A DNA stretch of 13,300 nt from Niveispirillum sp. (GTDB lineage: Bacteria > Pseudomonadota > Alphaproteobacteria > Azospirillales > Azospirillaceae), in assembly GCA_016463045.1 (NCBI GenBank), contig JAEMSB010000062.1, positions 1-13,300 of the forward strand, in the 5' to 3' direction. The notes under the pieces are model-generated. The model was not told the origin of the DNA. It searched no databases and worked only from the letters and a program-made list of their open reading frames with translations. Below are positions 1-6,998 of this stretch, piece by piece. Both the position numbers and the translations under genes were made by a program. Positions within the stretch are counted from its first letter, which is position 1; each line of letters opens with the position of its first letter.

Positions 1-451
1 CCAGACCTTCGCGCAGGCCCTTGATGGCGGGGATGCCGCCGGCCACCGCCGCCTCGAACGCCAGGGTCAGGCCGGCGGATTCGGCCTTGGTGGCCAATGC
101 CGCGCCATGATGGGCCAGCAGCGCCTTGTTGGCGGTCACCACATGCTTGCCGGCGGCCAATGCCGCCTCAACCGCCTGTTTGGCGATGCCGTCCGACCCG
201 CCGATCAGTTCCACGAACACGTCGACATCGGGATCAACGGCCAGATCGGCCGCATTCTCATACCAGCGGACATTGGACAGATCGACGCCACGGTCGCGGC
301 TGCGGTCACGGGCGGAAACGGCCACCACCTGAATGGGGCGGCCCGTCCGCTTGGACAGCAGATCGGCATTGGCCGATACCAGCTTCAGAACCCCACCGCC
401 GACCGTACCCAGGCCGGCGACACCAATACGCAAGGGTTTGCCATCAACCAT
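1..451 (-). CDS. hom: Homoserine dehydrogenase, N-terminal part (runs off left edge)
   Basis: It catalyses NAD(P)H-dependent reduction of aspartate semialdehyde to homoserine, the branch point to threonine and methionine, in the cytosol. About 150 residues are visible, reading from ATG at 449-451. Residues 8-17 form the Rossmann dinucleotide loop (IGVAGLGTVGGGV), followed by the family-typical VELIGG, TANKALLAHHG and EAAVAGGIPAIKGLREGL stretches, the last being the start of the catalytic domain. The C-terminal part, including any ACT domain, lies beyond the window. The start codon is 12 bp downstream of the stop of the alaC-like gene on the same strand, so the two are very probably co-transcribed; this pairing is common in alphaproteobacteria. 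No promoter-sized gap separates them. The identity rests on motif recognition and is strong. Confidence 0.95.
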   Translation of the reverse strand, partial: MVDGKPLRIGVAGLGTVGGGVLKLVSANADLLSKRTGRPIQVVAVSARDRSRDRGVDLSNVRWYENAADLAVDPDVDVFVELIGGSDGIAKQAVEAALAAGKHVVTANKALLAHHGAALATKAESAGLTLAFEAAVAGGIPAIKGLREGL

Positions 452-463
452 CAGAATTGATCC

Positions 464-1693
464 TCACTCGACAGCGGCGGGTTCGGACGTGATGGGCGCG
501 TTGATCTTGCGCGCCTTGTCCAGGAACAGCTTGATATTGTTGGTGGCCTGACGGATGCGCTGGGTGTTTTCCACCAGCCCGAACCGCACATGCGTGTCGC
601 CATATTCGCCAAACCCGATGCCGGGGCTGACGGCGACCTTGGCTTCCTGCATCAGGACCTTGGCGAATTCCAGGCTGCTCAAATGCTTGAACGGCTCCGG
701 AATTTCGGCCCAGACGAACATGGATGCGTTGGGCGACGGCACCATCCAGCCGGCCGCATGCAGACCCTTGATCAACACGTCGCGGCGCTGCTTGTACATC
801 TCGCGGATTTCCAGGACGCAATCCTGCGGCCCGTTCAGGGCGGCCGTGGCCGCCACCTGGATGGGCGTGAAGGCGCCGTAATCCACATAGGATTTGAACT
901 TGGCCAGCGCGCCCACCAGCTTCTTGGAACCCACACCAAAGCCCACGCGCCAGCCGGGCATGTTGTAGGTCTTGGACAGGCTGTTGAATTCCACGGTGAT
1001 GTCGCGCGCTTCTGGGATCTGCAACACCGACGGCGGCGGATTGCCATCGAAATAGATCTCGGCATAGGCGATGTCGGACAGGATATAGATGCCGTGCTTC
1101 AGGCACAGATCGACAATCGGACGATAGAAATCCAGCGTCACCGTCTGCCCCGTCGGGTTGGCGGGGAAACTGACGATCAGGGCGGTGGGCTTGGGCACCG
1201 AATGCTTGATGGCACGTTCCAGCGCCGGCACGAAATCATCCAGGCCGTTATTCACCGGAATATGGCGCAGGGCGGCCCCGGCCAGCATGAAGCCGAACGG
1301 ATGGATCGGGTAAGACGGATTCGGCACCAGGATCACGTCGCCGGGGCTGGTGATGGCTTGGGCCAGATTGGCCAGGCCTTCCTTGGACCCGATGGTGACG
1401 ATGGCCTCGGTCTCCGGGTCGATATCGACGTCGAAGCGGCGCTTGTAATAGGCGCTGATCGCCTTGCGCAGGCCGGGAATGCCGCGGCTCTGGCTATAGC
1501 GATGGGTCTTGGGGTTCTGGACCGCCTCGATCATCTTCGCCACGATATGCGGCGGGGTCGGCTGGTCCGGGTTGCCCATGCCGAGATCGATGATGTCCTC
1601 CGCGGCGGCCCTAGCTCGCGCCTTCATCGCATTCACTTCAGCGAAGACGTAGGGCGGAAGCCGCTTGATGCGGTGGAATTCAGTGTCGCTCAT
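464..1693 (-). CDS. alaC: AlaC-type PLP aminotransferase (class I/II fold)
   Basis: A cytosolic PLP-dependent aminotransferase of 409 residues, close to the length of E. coli AlaC (glutamate-pyruvate transaminase), which it resembles from end to end (RLPPYVF near residue 12, MGNPD at 39-43, IVTIGSKEGLA at 98-108, VLVPNPSYPIH-like at 121-131). Expected active-site residues are present: N179 in FPANPTG, D207 and Y210 in SDIAY, the Schiff-base lysine K241 in SLSKTYN, and R249 in GWRVGF. Homologues are often labelled LL-diaminopimelate aminotransferase; sequence alone does not settle alanine versus diaminopimelate as substrate. I chose the ATG at 1691-1693 (MSDTEFHRIKRLPP) over an in-frame ATG 34 codons upstream, because the extra residues do not resemble the family and cover upstream non-coding sequence. 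The Shine-Dalgarno is weak (CCAGG). First gene of an operon with hom. Confidence 0.92.
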   Translation of the reverse strand: MSDTEFHRIKRLPPYVFAEVNAMKARARAAAEDIIDLGMGNPDQPTPPHIVAKMIEAVQNPKTHRYSQSRGIPGLRKAISAYYKRRFDVDIDPETEAIVTIGSKEGLANLAQAITSPGDVILVPNPSYPIHPFGFMLAGAALRHIPVNNGLDDFVPALERAIKHSVPKPTALIVSFPANPTGQTVTLDFYRPIVDLCLKHGIYILSDIAYAEIYFDGNPPPSVLQIPEARDITVEFNSLSKTYNMPGWRVGFGVGSKKLVGALAKFKSYVDYGAFTPIQVAATAALNGPQDCVLEIREMYKQRRDVLIKGLHAAGWMVPSPNASMFVWAEIPEPFKHLSSLEFAKVLMQEAKVAVSPGIGFGEYGDTHVRFGLVENTQRIRQATNNIKLFLDKARKINAPITSEPAAVE

Positions 1694-1827
1694 GGACCTG
1701 GGCACCGGGTTGAAAATGAAAGGGGCGAAATATGTAGCGCACCGCAACAGCCCCCCGCGACATGATTTTGCGCGGGATGCGCGCCAATCTGCCATGACGG
1801 GGCGGGATGGCGGGGGACAAACTGCTT

Positions 1828-1885
1828 ATGTTGTTCCCTCACCCTCCCAAGCCCTGGCGGGCTTGGGAGGGTGAGGGAACAACAT
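1828..1885. repeat. Perfect palindrome, 27-bp arms and 4-nt loop
   Basis: The left arm at 1828-1854 begins ATGTTGTTCCCTCACCCTCC. The right arm at 1859-1885 is its exact reverse complement, with TGGC between. It lies between the stop of the lipoprotein gene and the start of alaC, both on the minus strand, in a 202-bp gap. There is no T-run on either side, so a classic intrinsic terminator is not supported, although the hairpin would be very stable in RNA. Its core translates to SLTLPSPPGLGRV-like peptides, which turn up often as spurious ORFs in proteobacterial genomes; this suggests a member of a dispersed REP-like or MITE-like family. The remainder of the gap (1694-1827) shows no recognisable site. 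Confidence 0.85.
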
Positions 1886-1895
1886 CCCCAAATCC

Positions 1896-2345
1896 TCACC
1901 CCCCCTCCGGCACCCGTGGCAGCGCCTGCGGCACCGGCGGGGGTGCGTCCGGCACGTCGGGCACATCGTCGGGCTTGCCGCGCGGATCGGTAGACCGCGC
2001 ACGCAGGGCGTCCCCCGCCGCCTCCCCTTCCGCCCGGTCGGCCTGCAACCGGTCGATCAGGGCCTGGCGTTCGATGGGGTTCGAGAATTCCTCCGGTCGG
2101 GCCGGGACGGAGCCCAGATTGGCCCGGCCCTTGATCGACGGGTCGGCGCGGCGGATGGGCCGGGCGCCCGTCAGGGCCTTCACGGGGTCGGCATCGGTGA
2201 TTTCCGACGGTTTCGCAGGCGCCGGCCCGTCATCGAACACGATGTCGGGCACGGGCACCTGGGCGCAGGCCGACAGGCCCAGCATGGCGGCAATGGCGGC
2301 CAGGCGAAGATGTCGGAGCGATACGTATGCAGCGGTGAAAATCAT
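1896..2345 (-). CDS. Small proline-rich lipoprotein, function unknown
   Basis: A predicted 149-residue envelope protein. Starting at the ATG at 2343-2345, residues 1-26 form a lipoprotein signal peptide (basic RHLR, hydrophobic LAAIAAMLGL) with lipobox LSAC and lipidation Cys27. The mature part is polar, probably disordered, with an acidic/arginine-rich middle containing FSNPIERQALIDRLQADRAEGEA (short helix) and a proline/valine-rich tail (DVPDVPDAPPPVPQ). I do not recognise a family. The reading frame extends upstream to 2729, but that extension is antisense to phaC and has no signal-like character, so the internal ATG is preferred even though no good Shine-Dalgarno precedes it. It is divergent from phaC, with 169 bp between the two starts, and is followed by the 27-bp-arm palindrome. 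The lipoprotein call is good; the role is unknown. Confidence 0.72.
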   Translation of the reverse strand: MIFTAAYVSLRHLRLAAIAAMLGLSACAQVPVPDIVFDDGPAPAKPSEITDADPVKALTGARPIRRADPSIKGRANLGSVPARPEEFSNPIERQALIDRLQADRAEGEAAGDALRARSTDPRGKPDDVPDVPDAPPPVPQALPRVPEGG

Positions 2346-2358
2346 GGAGGGATCGTGT

Positions 2359-2460
2359 ATGAAAAAAAGCGGGACGGCAACCCGCCCGCCATACCGCCAT
2401 CGGACAGGCTGGCATGCGGGACCGATCCTGGACAAAGCCGACGGCCCCATCCCGGGGTGA
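2359..2460 (+). CDS. Possible 33-residue small ORF in the phaC leader
   Basis: ATG at 2359-2361 is preceded by GGAGGG at 2346-2351, a near-ideal Shine-Dalgarno with 7-nt spacing. It opens a frame beginning MKKSGTATRPPYRHR and ending IPG with TGA at 2458-2460, 54 bp before the phaC start. The peptide is basic and proline-containing, with no hydrophobic segment, and I do not recognise it. It could be a regulatory leader peptide, a small protein or chance: the case rests mainly on the strong ribosome-binding site and the AAA AAA codons after ATG, which favour initiation. The Shine-Dalgarno abuts the start codon of the divergent lipoprotein gene, so the two genes would share this narrow region. 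Confidence 0.3.
   Translation: MKKSGTATRPPYRHRTGWHAGPILDKADGPIPG
2362..2385 (-). terminator. Terminator-like hairpin with T-run in the lipoprotein gene leader
   Basis: Reading the minus strand, GCGGG (2385-2381), a 7-nt loop and CCCGC (2373-2369) are followed at once by seven T residues (2368-2362). This has the form of an intrinsic terminator, although the stem is only 5 bp plus possible wobble pairs. It ends 16 nt before the ATG of the lipoprotein gene, so it could attenuate that gene or stop antisense transcription coming from the phaC side. The same bases lie at the start of a small plus-strand reading frame, so the A-run may be coding there. Confidence 0.35.
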
Positions 2461-2514
2461 TGCAGAATCGGCGCTGTCCCCGCACCTGGGAAACGTGACG
2501 TCAAGGAAGTCAGC

Positions 2515-4320
2515 ATGGCCGAGCCGCAAAGCCCCGAGATCAAGATCCCCGATCCGGTCGAAATGTCGCGCAACATGGCGCGCATCGCCGAACAGAGCCA
2601 GCGGCTGGTGTCGGATTTCCTGCAACGGCAGAATGGCGGCGACGCTTCCGCTTCCGCCTCCCAGGGCATGATGCATATCGGTGCGGCCTTCATGGAGATG
2701 ACGGCCCGCCTGATGGCCGACCCGGCCAAGCTGATGCAGGCACAGATGTCGCTGTGGCAGGACTATATGTCTTTGTGGCAGCGCACCACCCAGCGCCTGC
2801 TGGGCCAGGAAGCCGCCCCCGTGGTGGCGCCGGCCAAGGAGGATAAGCGCTTCAAGGACAGCGCCTGGGACGAGAACGCCCTGTTCGACTACATCAAGCA
2901 GTCCTACCTGCTGACGGCCCGCTGGCTGCAATCCACCGTGCATGAGGTGGAGGGCATGGATGACAAGACGGCCAAGAAGGTGGACTTCTATACGCGTCAG
3001 TTCGTGGACGCGATGGCGCCCAGCAATTTCGTCCTGACCAACCCGGAGGTTCTGCGCGCCACCATCGAATCCGGCGGCGAGAATCTGGTCAAGGGGCTGG
3101 AAAACCTGCTGGGCGATCTGGAACGCGGCAAGGGTCAGCTCGCCATCTCCATGACCGACTATAAGAAGTTCGAGGTGGGCAAGAACATTGCCGCCACCCC
3201 CGGTCAGGTCGTCTATCAGAATGAACTGATGCAGTTGATCCAGTACAACCCGACGACGGAGCAGCAGCATAAGCGCCCGCTGCTGATCGTGCCGCCCTGG
3301 ATCAACAAGTTTTATATCCTGGACCTGCGCCCCGCCAATTCGCTGGTGAAATGGCTGTGCGATCAGGGGCATACGGTCTTTATCGTCTCCTGGGTCAATC
3401 CGGATGAACATCTGGCGACCAAGACCTGGGAAGATTACATGACCGCCGGCCCGCTCGCCGCCATCGACGCCATCGAACAGGCGACGGGGGAGCGGGAGAT
3501 CAACATGGTCGGCTACTGCATCGGCGGTACGCTGACGGCCTCCACGCTGGCCTATATGGCGGAAAAGGGCGATGACCGGGTCAAGAGCGTTCTCTACCTC
3601 GTCACCCTGACCGACTTCACCGAACCGGGCGAACTGTCTGTCTTCATTGATGAGGAGCAGCTGGCAGCCCTGGAAGAGAAGATGAACAGCCAGGGCTACC
3701 TGAATGGGCAGTCCATGGCGACCACCTTCAACATGCTGCGCGCCAACGACCTGATCTGGTCGTTCGTGGTCAATAACTACCTGCTGGGCAAGGACCCGTT
3801 CCCGTTCGACCTGCTCTACTGGAACTCCGACGCCACCCGCATGCCCGCCGCCATGCACAGTTTCTACCTGCGCAACATGTATCAGCGCAACCTGCTGGTG
3901 AAGCCGTGTGCGCTGACCCTGAAGGGTGTGGAGATTGATCTGGGCAAGATCAAAACCCCGACCTTCATGCTGTCCACGCGTGAGGATCACATCACACCCT
4001 GGAAGTCGACCTACGCCGCGACCCAGCTTTATGGCGGCCCGGTGAAATTCGTGCTGGCCGCATCCGGCCATATTGCCGGCGTCGTCAACCCGCCGGCAGC
4101 CAATAAATACAGCCACTTCCTGAACACTAAGCTGCCCAAGGACCCCGAGCAGTGGCTGGCCGGCGCCAAACAGGTTGAAGGCAGCTGGTGGCCCGAATAT
4201 GCGAAGTGGGTGCAGAAATATGCCGGGCCGAAGGTCCCCGCACGGCAACCCGGCGACGGCAAGCTGACGCCCATCGAACCGGCCCCCGGTTCCTATGTTA
4301 AGGTGCGGGTGGTGGAGTAA
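2515..4320 (+). CDS. phaC: Class I poly(3-hydroxyalkanoate) synthase PhaC
   Basis: It polymerises (R)-3-hydroxyacyl-CoA, mainly 3-hydroxybutyryl-CoA, into PHA/PHB at the granule surface, releasing CoA. At 601 residues it matches class I synthases. The N-terminal third (about 1-200) is the helical, family-specific region; an alpha/beta-hydrolase fold follows. The lipase-like box GYCIGG contains the nucleophile C335, with D491 in STREDH and H519 in ASGHIAGVVNPP completing the triad; the conserved W in the C-terminal GSWWPEYAKW is also present. The start is supported by AAGGAAG at 2503-2509, 5 nt before ATG. The gene stands alone: phaA, phaB, phasin and phaR are not in the window. It converges with the phytase-like gene, with only 7 bp between stop codons and no terminator hairpin visible there, so the two transcripts probably overlap at their 3' ends. 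Confidence 0.97.
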   Translation: MAEPQSPEIKIPDPVEMSRNMARIAEQSQRLVSDFLQRQNGGDASASASQGMMHIGAAFMEMTARLMADPAKLMQAQMSLWQDYMSLWQRTTQRLLGQEAAPVVAPAKEDKRFKDSAWDENALFDYIKQSYLLTARWLQSTVHEVEGMDDKTAKKVDFYTRQFVDAMAPSNFVLTNPEVLRATIESGGENLVKGLENLLGDLERGKGQLAISMTDYKKFEVGKNIAATPGQVVYQNELMQLIQYNPTTEQQHKRPLLIVPPWINKFYILDLRPANSLVKWLCDQGHTVFIVSWVNPDEHLATKTWEDYMTAGPLAAIDAIEQATGEREINMVGYCIGGTLTASTLAYMAEKGDDRVKSVLYLVTLTDFTEPGELSVFIDEEQLAALEEKMNSQGYLNGQSMATTFNMLRANDLIWSFVVNNYLLGKDPFPFDLLYWNSDATRMPAAMHSFYLRNMYQRNLLVKPCALTLKGVEIDLGKIKTPTFMLSTREDHITPWKSTYAATQLYGGPVKFVLAASGHIAGVVNPPAANKYSHFLNTKLPKDPEQWLAGAKQVEGSWWPEYAKWVQKYAGPKVPARQPGDGKLTPIEPAPGSYVKVRVVE

Positions 4321-4327
4321 TCCACCA

Positions 4328-5305
4328 TCACGACCTCCACTCAAACATGGTCAGCAGCGTGCGCTGAATGATCGGTTTGAAGTTGTTGTCGGACAGCAGA
4401 TAGACCACGACCCCGCCACCCGGCAGGGGTCGTGTGTCGATCCCTTCATAATTCTCCGTCGCCATGGGCGGCTGCAACCGGGCGATCTCCTGCCCTTCCA
4501 GAACGGCCCCCGGCAACAGGGCCTTGGAATCGACGCGCACGATGCGGCTGCCCCAGCCGCCCACTAGGCCGACGCGGCGTTCCAGCACCAAGATGCCGCC
4601 ATCGGGCAGGCGTGCGGCGTCCACCGGCAGGAAGGGCGGCAGTCCCTGATAGGTGAACTCATGCCACGCCCCCGGCCCACCGATCCAGGCGCGGTGCCGC
4701 CCCTGCCCGTCCCCATCCTCGGCAATGGCCAGCAGGCGCCCGTCGGGCAGCGACAGCAGCGTTTCGATCCCCGCATTGAACGGCAGTGCCGCAAACCCAT
4801 CCGGCACCGGCAGTTCCACCGCTGCCGATCCGGCCAGGGCCGGCGGATAGCGCAGGATGGAATGCCGCCGTTCCATCGACACGGCCCAGCCATCCCCCGG
4901 CCACTCCCCGATCAGGGCCAACCCTTCGGTATCATTGAAAAAACCCGGCAGCGCCTGCCCGTCCGTGCCCAGCAGCGGATCGATGCTGTAATCTCCCGCC
5001 GCGACCAACTCCCCCGCCGAACCATAGGTGAGGCGCCCCGAAAGGCGCTTGCCCCGGTCGCTGATCGCCACGAACTGCGACCCGTCCGGGCTGACGCGCA
5101 GGGAGGACAGGCCACCGAAATCCGGATTCGCATCACGCAGATGCAGGGTTCCGCGCCAGACCAGTTCCCCCGCCCGCACCGGTGCCGCCGTTTCCTCCAG
5201 CAAAACCACCGGCATGCTGGGCGGCCCGTCCTGACCGATGGCACAGCCGGAAAGCGTCAGCGCCAGGAACAGTGCGGCGGGCAGACGCAAAAGGAAACGC
5301 GGCAT
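4328..5305 (-). CDS. Esterase-like/phytase-family lipoprotein
   Basis: A 325-residue exported protein. Residues 1-20 are a lipoprotein signal peptide with lipobox LSGC (Cys21). The mature protein looks like the 'esterase-like activity of phytase' family (PF13449 type), a beta-propeller: repeated strand-turn units such as SLRVSPDGSQFVAISDRGKRL (near residue 68), FFNDTEGLALIG (near 122), SLPDGRLLAIAEDG (near 188), RLPDGGILVLERR (near 235) and ATENYEGIDTRPLPGGGVVVYLLSDNNF near the C-terminus, ending in the typical QRTLLTMFEW. The NDTEGLA and ENYEGID motifs are the characteristic pair of this family. Its natural substrate is not established; true phytase activity should not be assumed. GGAG lies 8 nt before the ATG at 5303-5305. 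It is convergent with phaC and divergent from the small gene at 5453, probably a single-gene unit. Confidence 0.85.
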   Translation of the reverse strand: MPRFLLRLPAALFLALTLSGCAIGQDGPPSMPVVLLEETAAPVRAGELVWRGTLHLRDANPDFGGLSSLRVSPDGSQFVAISDRGKRLSGRLTYGSAGELVAAGDYSIDPLLGTDGQALPGFFNDTEGLALIGEWPGDGWAVSMERRHSILRYPPALAGSAAVELPVPDGFAALPFNAGIETLLSLPDGRLLAIAEDGDGQGRHRAWIGGPGAWHEFTYQGLPPFLPVDAARLPDGGILVLERRVGLVGGWGSRIVRVDSKALLPGAVLEGQEIARLQPPMATENYEGIDTRPLPGGGVVVYLLSDNNFKPIIQRTLLTMFEWRS

Positions 5306-5357
5306 TCAACTACTCCGTTCAGGGGAAGCGGGGGCAACGGGCTTATCTCCATCGGAT

Positions 5358-5376
5358 GGGGGTATGCCATGCCCCC
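5358..5376. other. Short inverted repeat in the 5306-5452 gap
   Basis: GGGGG (5358-5362) and CCCCC (5372-5376) flank an inner pairing TAT/ATG with one wobble, giving an 8-bp stem with a 3-nt loop. It lies in the 147-bp divergent region between the phytase-like lipoprotein gene and the first small plus-strand gene. No T-run follows, so it is more likely an operator-like or chance palindrome than a terminator. I see no convincing -35/-10 pair in this gap. Confidence 0.3.
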
Positions 5377-5452
5377 TTCCTATCGCGGATGCGAAACGTT
5401 TATCTTGGTTCCTGCCATGGCAACAGTATGACAATCACAGGCGGTTGGCGCG

Positions 5453-5749
5453 ATGAGTGACAGTGAACTGACCCCGCAACCCGACCCGTCGGCGGAAACC
5501 TCCCGTCTGGACCGGATAGAGGCCCGACTGGCCGCACTGGAAGACCGGATCGCCGGGGCCGGTGCCGCCCTGCCGCCGCCGCGCGATGCCGACCCGGCCC
5601 CCGCTGCCGCCGCTTCGACGACCGCCGCGCCTCCGCCCGGCAGCCCGGCTTTCCTGGAGCCGCTGACCGATTTCGTGCGCAACAACCCCGTGCTGTCGCT
5701 GATCGGCGCCATCGTCGTGCTTGTCGTGCTGTCCCACCTGTTCGGCTGA
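5453..5749 (+). CDS. Small tail-anchored membrane protein, unknown function
   Basis: A predicted 98-residue protein. Residues 15-33 (SRLDRIEARLAALEDRI) are a short coiled coil with leucine/isoleucine heptad spacing; residues 34-64 are an Ala/Pro-rich linker; residues 79-96 (PVLSLIGAIVVLVVLSHL) form a single C-terminal membrane helix with almost nothing after it. This gives the layout of a tail-anchored protein with a cytosolic coiled coil. I do not recognise a family. Only a weak AGGCGG precedes the start. The stop is 14 bp before the next gene on the same strand, so the two probably form an operon and may work together, for example in bringing the soluble partner to the membrane; that last point is inference. 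Confidence 0.75.
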   Translation: MSDSELTPQPDPSAETSRLDRIEARLAALEDRIAGAGAALPPPRDADPAPAAAASTTAAPPPGSPAFLEPLTDFVRNNPVLSLIGAIVVLVVLSHLFG

Positions 5750-5763
5750 AAGGGGCTGACGAC

Positions 5764-6075
5764 ATGAGCAGCTATAGCTTTGAAACCACGATGAAATTCA
5801 AGAATCGTGGTGACATGGAAAAGGCCGAGGATTGGATCAACGCCAATATCAAGGGCCTCTGGGCCCTGGAATTCCTGGGCATGCAGGAAGAGATGAGCGT
5901 GGATACCGGCCTGCGCAGCAATGTGCTGAAGGTCCTGTTCAAGTTCGGCCGCAAGGAGGATTTTGAACGGTTCCGCAACGAATATGTGCTGGGCAAACCC
6001 TCCAGCGCGCCTACCAAGCAGGCAGGTAAGGCCCCGGAAAAGCCCAAGGGCTTCTTCGCGCGGTTATTCAGCTAA
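5764..6075 (+). CDS. Small conserved-looking soluble protein, unknown function
   Basis: A 103-residue cytosolic protein with no signal peptide or membrane helix. Residues 1-75 look like a compact alpha/beta domain (SYSFETTMKFKNRGDMEKAEDWINANIKG, then WALEFLGM, then a strand VLKVLFKFGRKEDFERFRNEYV), reminiscent of a ferredoxin-like fold, although I cannot assign a family. Residues 78-95 are a Lys/Pro/Ala-rich linker, and the extreme C-terminus (KGFFARLFS) is short, basic and aromatic, like a membrane- or partner-binding tail. AAAGGGG lies 7 nt before the ATG. It is 14 bp downstream of the tail-anchored gene and converges with the GIN-type gene, with 23 bp between stops and no hairpin in the gap. 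Confidence 0.78.
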   Translation: MSSYSFETTMKFKNRGDMEKAEDWINANIKGLWALEFLGMQEEMSVDTGLRSNVLKVLFKFGRKEDFERFRNEYVLGKPSSAPTKQAGKAPEKPKGFFARLFS

Positions 6076-6098
6076 ACCCAGTCGGGCGCGGAAGCACT

Positions 6099-6896
6099 TT
6101 ACCCTGCAACCTTCTTGCCATTGACCCGCACGCTGGCCATCCCAGAGGAGCTGATGCGGCGGTCCTTGGCCTCGCCATCGAAATTGACGGAGCCGAGGCC
6201 GGACACTGACACGTCCAACAGATCGACCTTGCCGTCATTGAGATCGACATCGCCGACGCCACTGACCCTCACGGAGACGGGGCCATTGACGCCGGCAACA
6301 TCGACATTGCCGAAACCGGCGATCTTGATATCCGCGCCCTGTCGCACGGTGCCGATATCAATATCGCCCGCTCCGGCGATGTTCAGGTCCAGTTTGCCGG
6401 CAATGTCGCCGGTATGAATGCCGGCGGCCCCCGCCACATCGATGCGGGCGCTGGTCAGCCGGCCGGTCTTCAGGTCAGCCGCCGCGCGGATATCGGCGAT
6501 CAGCGGGCCGTCCAGGTCCCCCACTTCCAGCTTGCCGACCATGTCATCGATGCGGACGGAGCCGCCTTTGGGGATCGTGATGGTGATGACCACGTCGCCA
6601 TCATCCATCTTCCAGTCACGGCGACCCTGCTTTTCGATGGGCTTGGTGCGAGCGACGACCACGCCGCCATCACCAGCCCGCGCCGACAGCATTGGGAATT
6701 CCTCCGGCTTGGCATCGATGGTGACAATCACGCCCTTGGCCGACGGATCGACATTCACCTTCACCTCGCCCACCACGTCGCGGATGGTCAGGGCCGATCC
6801 GTCGAACCGCATCGGGCCTGAATTCTCGGCCTGGGCAAGCCCGGTCATGGCAACGAATGCGATACCAGCAAAAAGCATGAAAGCGGATTTACGCAT
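6099..6896 (-). CDS. Secreted GIN/DUF4097-type beta-repeat protein (second of tandem pair)
   Basis: A 265-residue exported protein. The Sec signal peptide covers residues 1-23 (MRKSAFMLFAGIAFVAMTGLAQA, cleavage before ENSG). The mature part opens with TIRDVVGEVKVNVD, then an Asp/Trp-rich turn (WKMDDGDVVITITIPKGGSVRIDDMVG), and continues as a run of short strands with G-x-G-x-V/I-x-V/I and D/N turns (IAGAGDIDIGT, IAGFGNVDVAGV, VSGVGDVDLNDG, VSGLGSVNFDGEA). This is the pattern of the head-GIN/DUF4097 ('toastrack') right-handed beta structures seen in Psp- and Lia-type envelope proteins and putative adhesins. I chose MRKSAF over a start 26 codons upstream because it directly opens a signal peptide. 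Lies 102 bp downstream of a paralogue on the same strand and is probably co-transcribed. Function unknown; periplasmic or surface location is inferred. Confidence 0.82.
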   Translation of the reverse strand: MRKSAFMLFAGIAFVAMTGLAQAENSGPMRFDGSALTIRDVVGEVKVNVDPSAKGVIVTIDAKPEEFPMLSARAGDGGVVVARTKPIEKQGRRDWKMDDGDVVITITIPKGGSVRIDDMVGKLEVGDLDGPLIADIRAAADLKTGRLTSARIDVAGAAGIHTGDIAGKLDLNIAGAGDIDIGTVRQGADIKIAGFGNVDVAGVNGPVSVRVSGVGDVDLNDGKVDLLDVSVSGLGSVNFDGEAKDRRISSSGMASVRVNGKKVAG

Positions 6897-6944
6897 GATC
6901 AAAGGCCCCCCACGGCCCTGGTTGTGGGCAAAACTTCCCCGTTT

Positions 6945-6965
6945 CCCGCCACCGTCGGCGGCGGG
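6945..6965 (-). other. GC-rich hairpin between the two GIN-type genes
   Basis: CCCGCC (6945-6950) pairs with GGCGGG (6960-6965), with a further CC/GG pairing inside the 9-nt loop. It sits in the 102-bp gap between the tandem paralogues. No T-run follows on the minus strand, so it is a better candidate for an RNA-stabilising or partial-termination structure that changes the ratio of the two products than for a full terminator. Confidence 0.3.
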
Positions 6966-6998
6966 ATGGCTCAATCACTGCAAGATAGAAAGGCGCCC

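Noticed and set aside
590..1765. A 391-codon plus-strand frame opposite the aminotransferase
   Set aside because: Arg/Gly/His-rich antisense shadow; the opposite strand encodes a full AlaC-type enzyme with all active-site residues.
2411..2436. TGGCATG in the phaC leader as a sigma-54 promoter
   Set aside because: The -24 half is imperfect and no GC doublet lies 10 nt after the GG, so the -12 element is missing.
2496..2503. TGACGTCA palindrome just before the phaC ribosome-binding site
   Set aside because: An isolated 8-bp palindrome with no second copy or known regulator; expected by chance at this scale.
2230..4344. A 704-codon open frame on the minus strand opposite phaC
   Set aside because: It is His/Gly/Leu-rich without domains, lies exactly antisense to a clear PhaC with an intact catalytic triad, and is the usual open shadow of GC-rich codon use.
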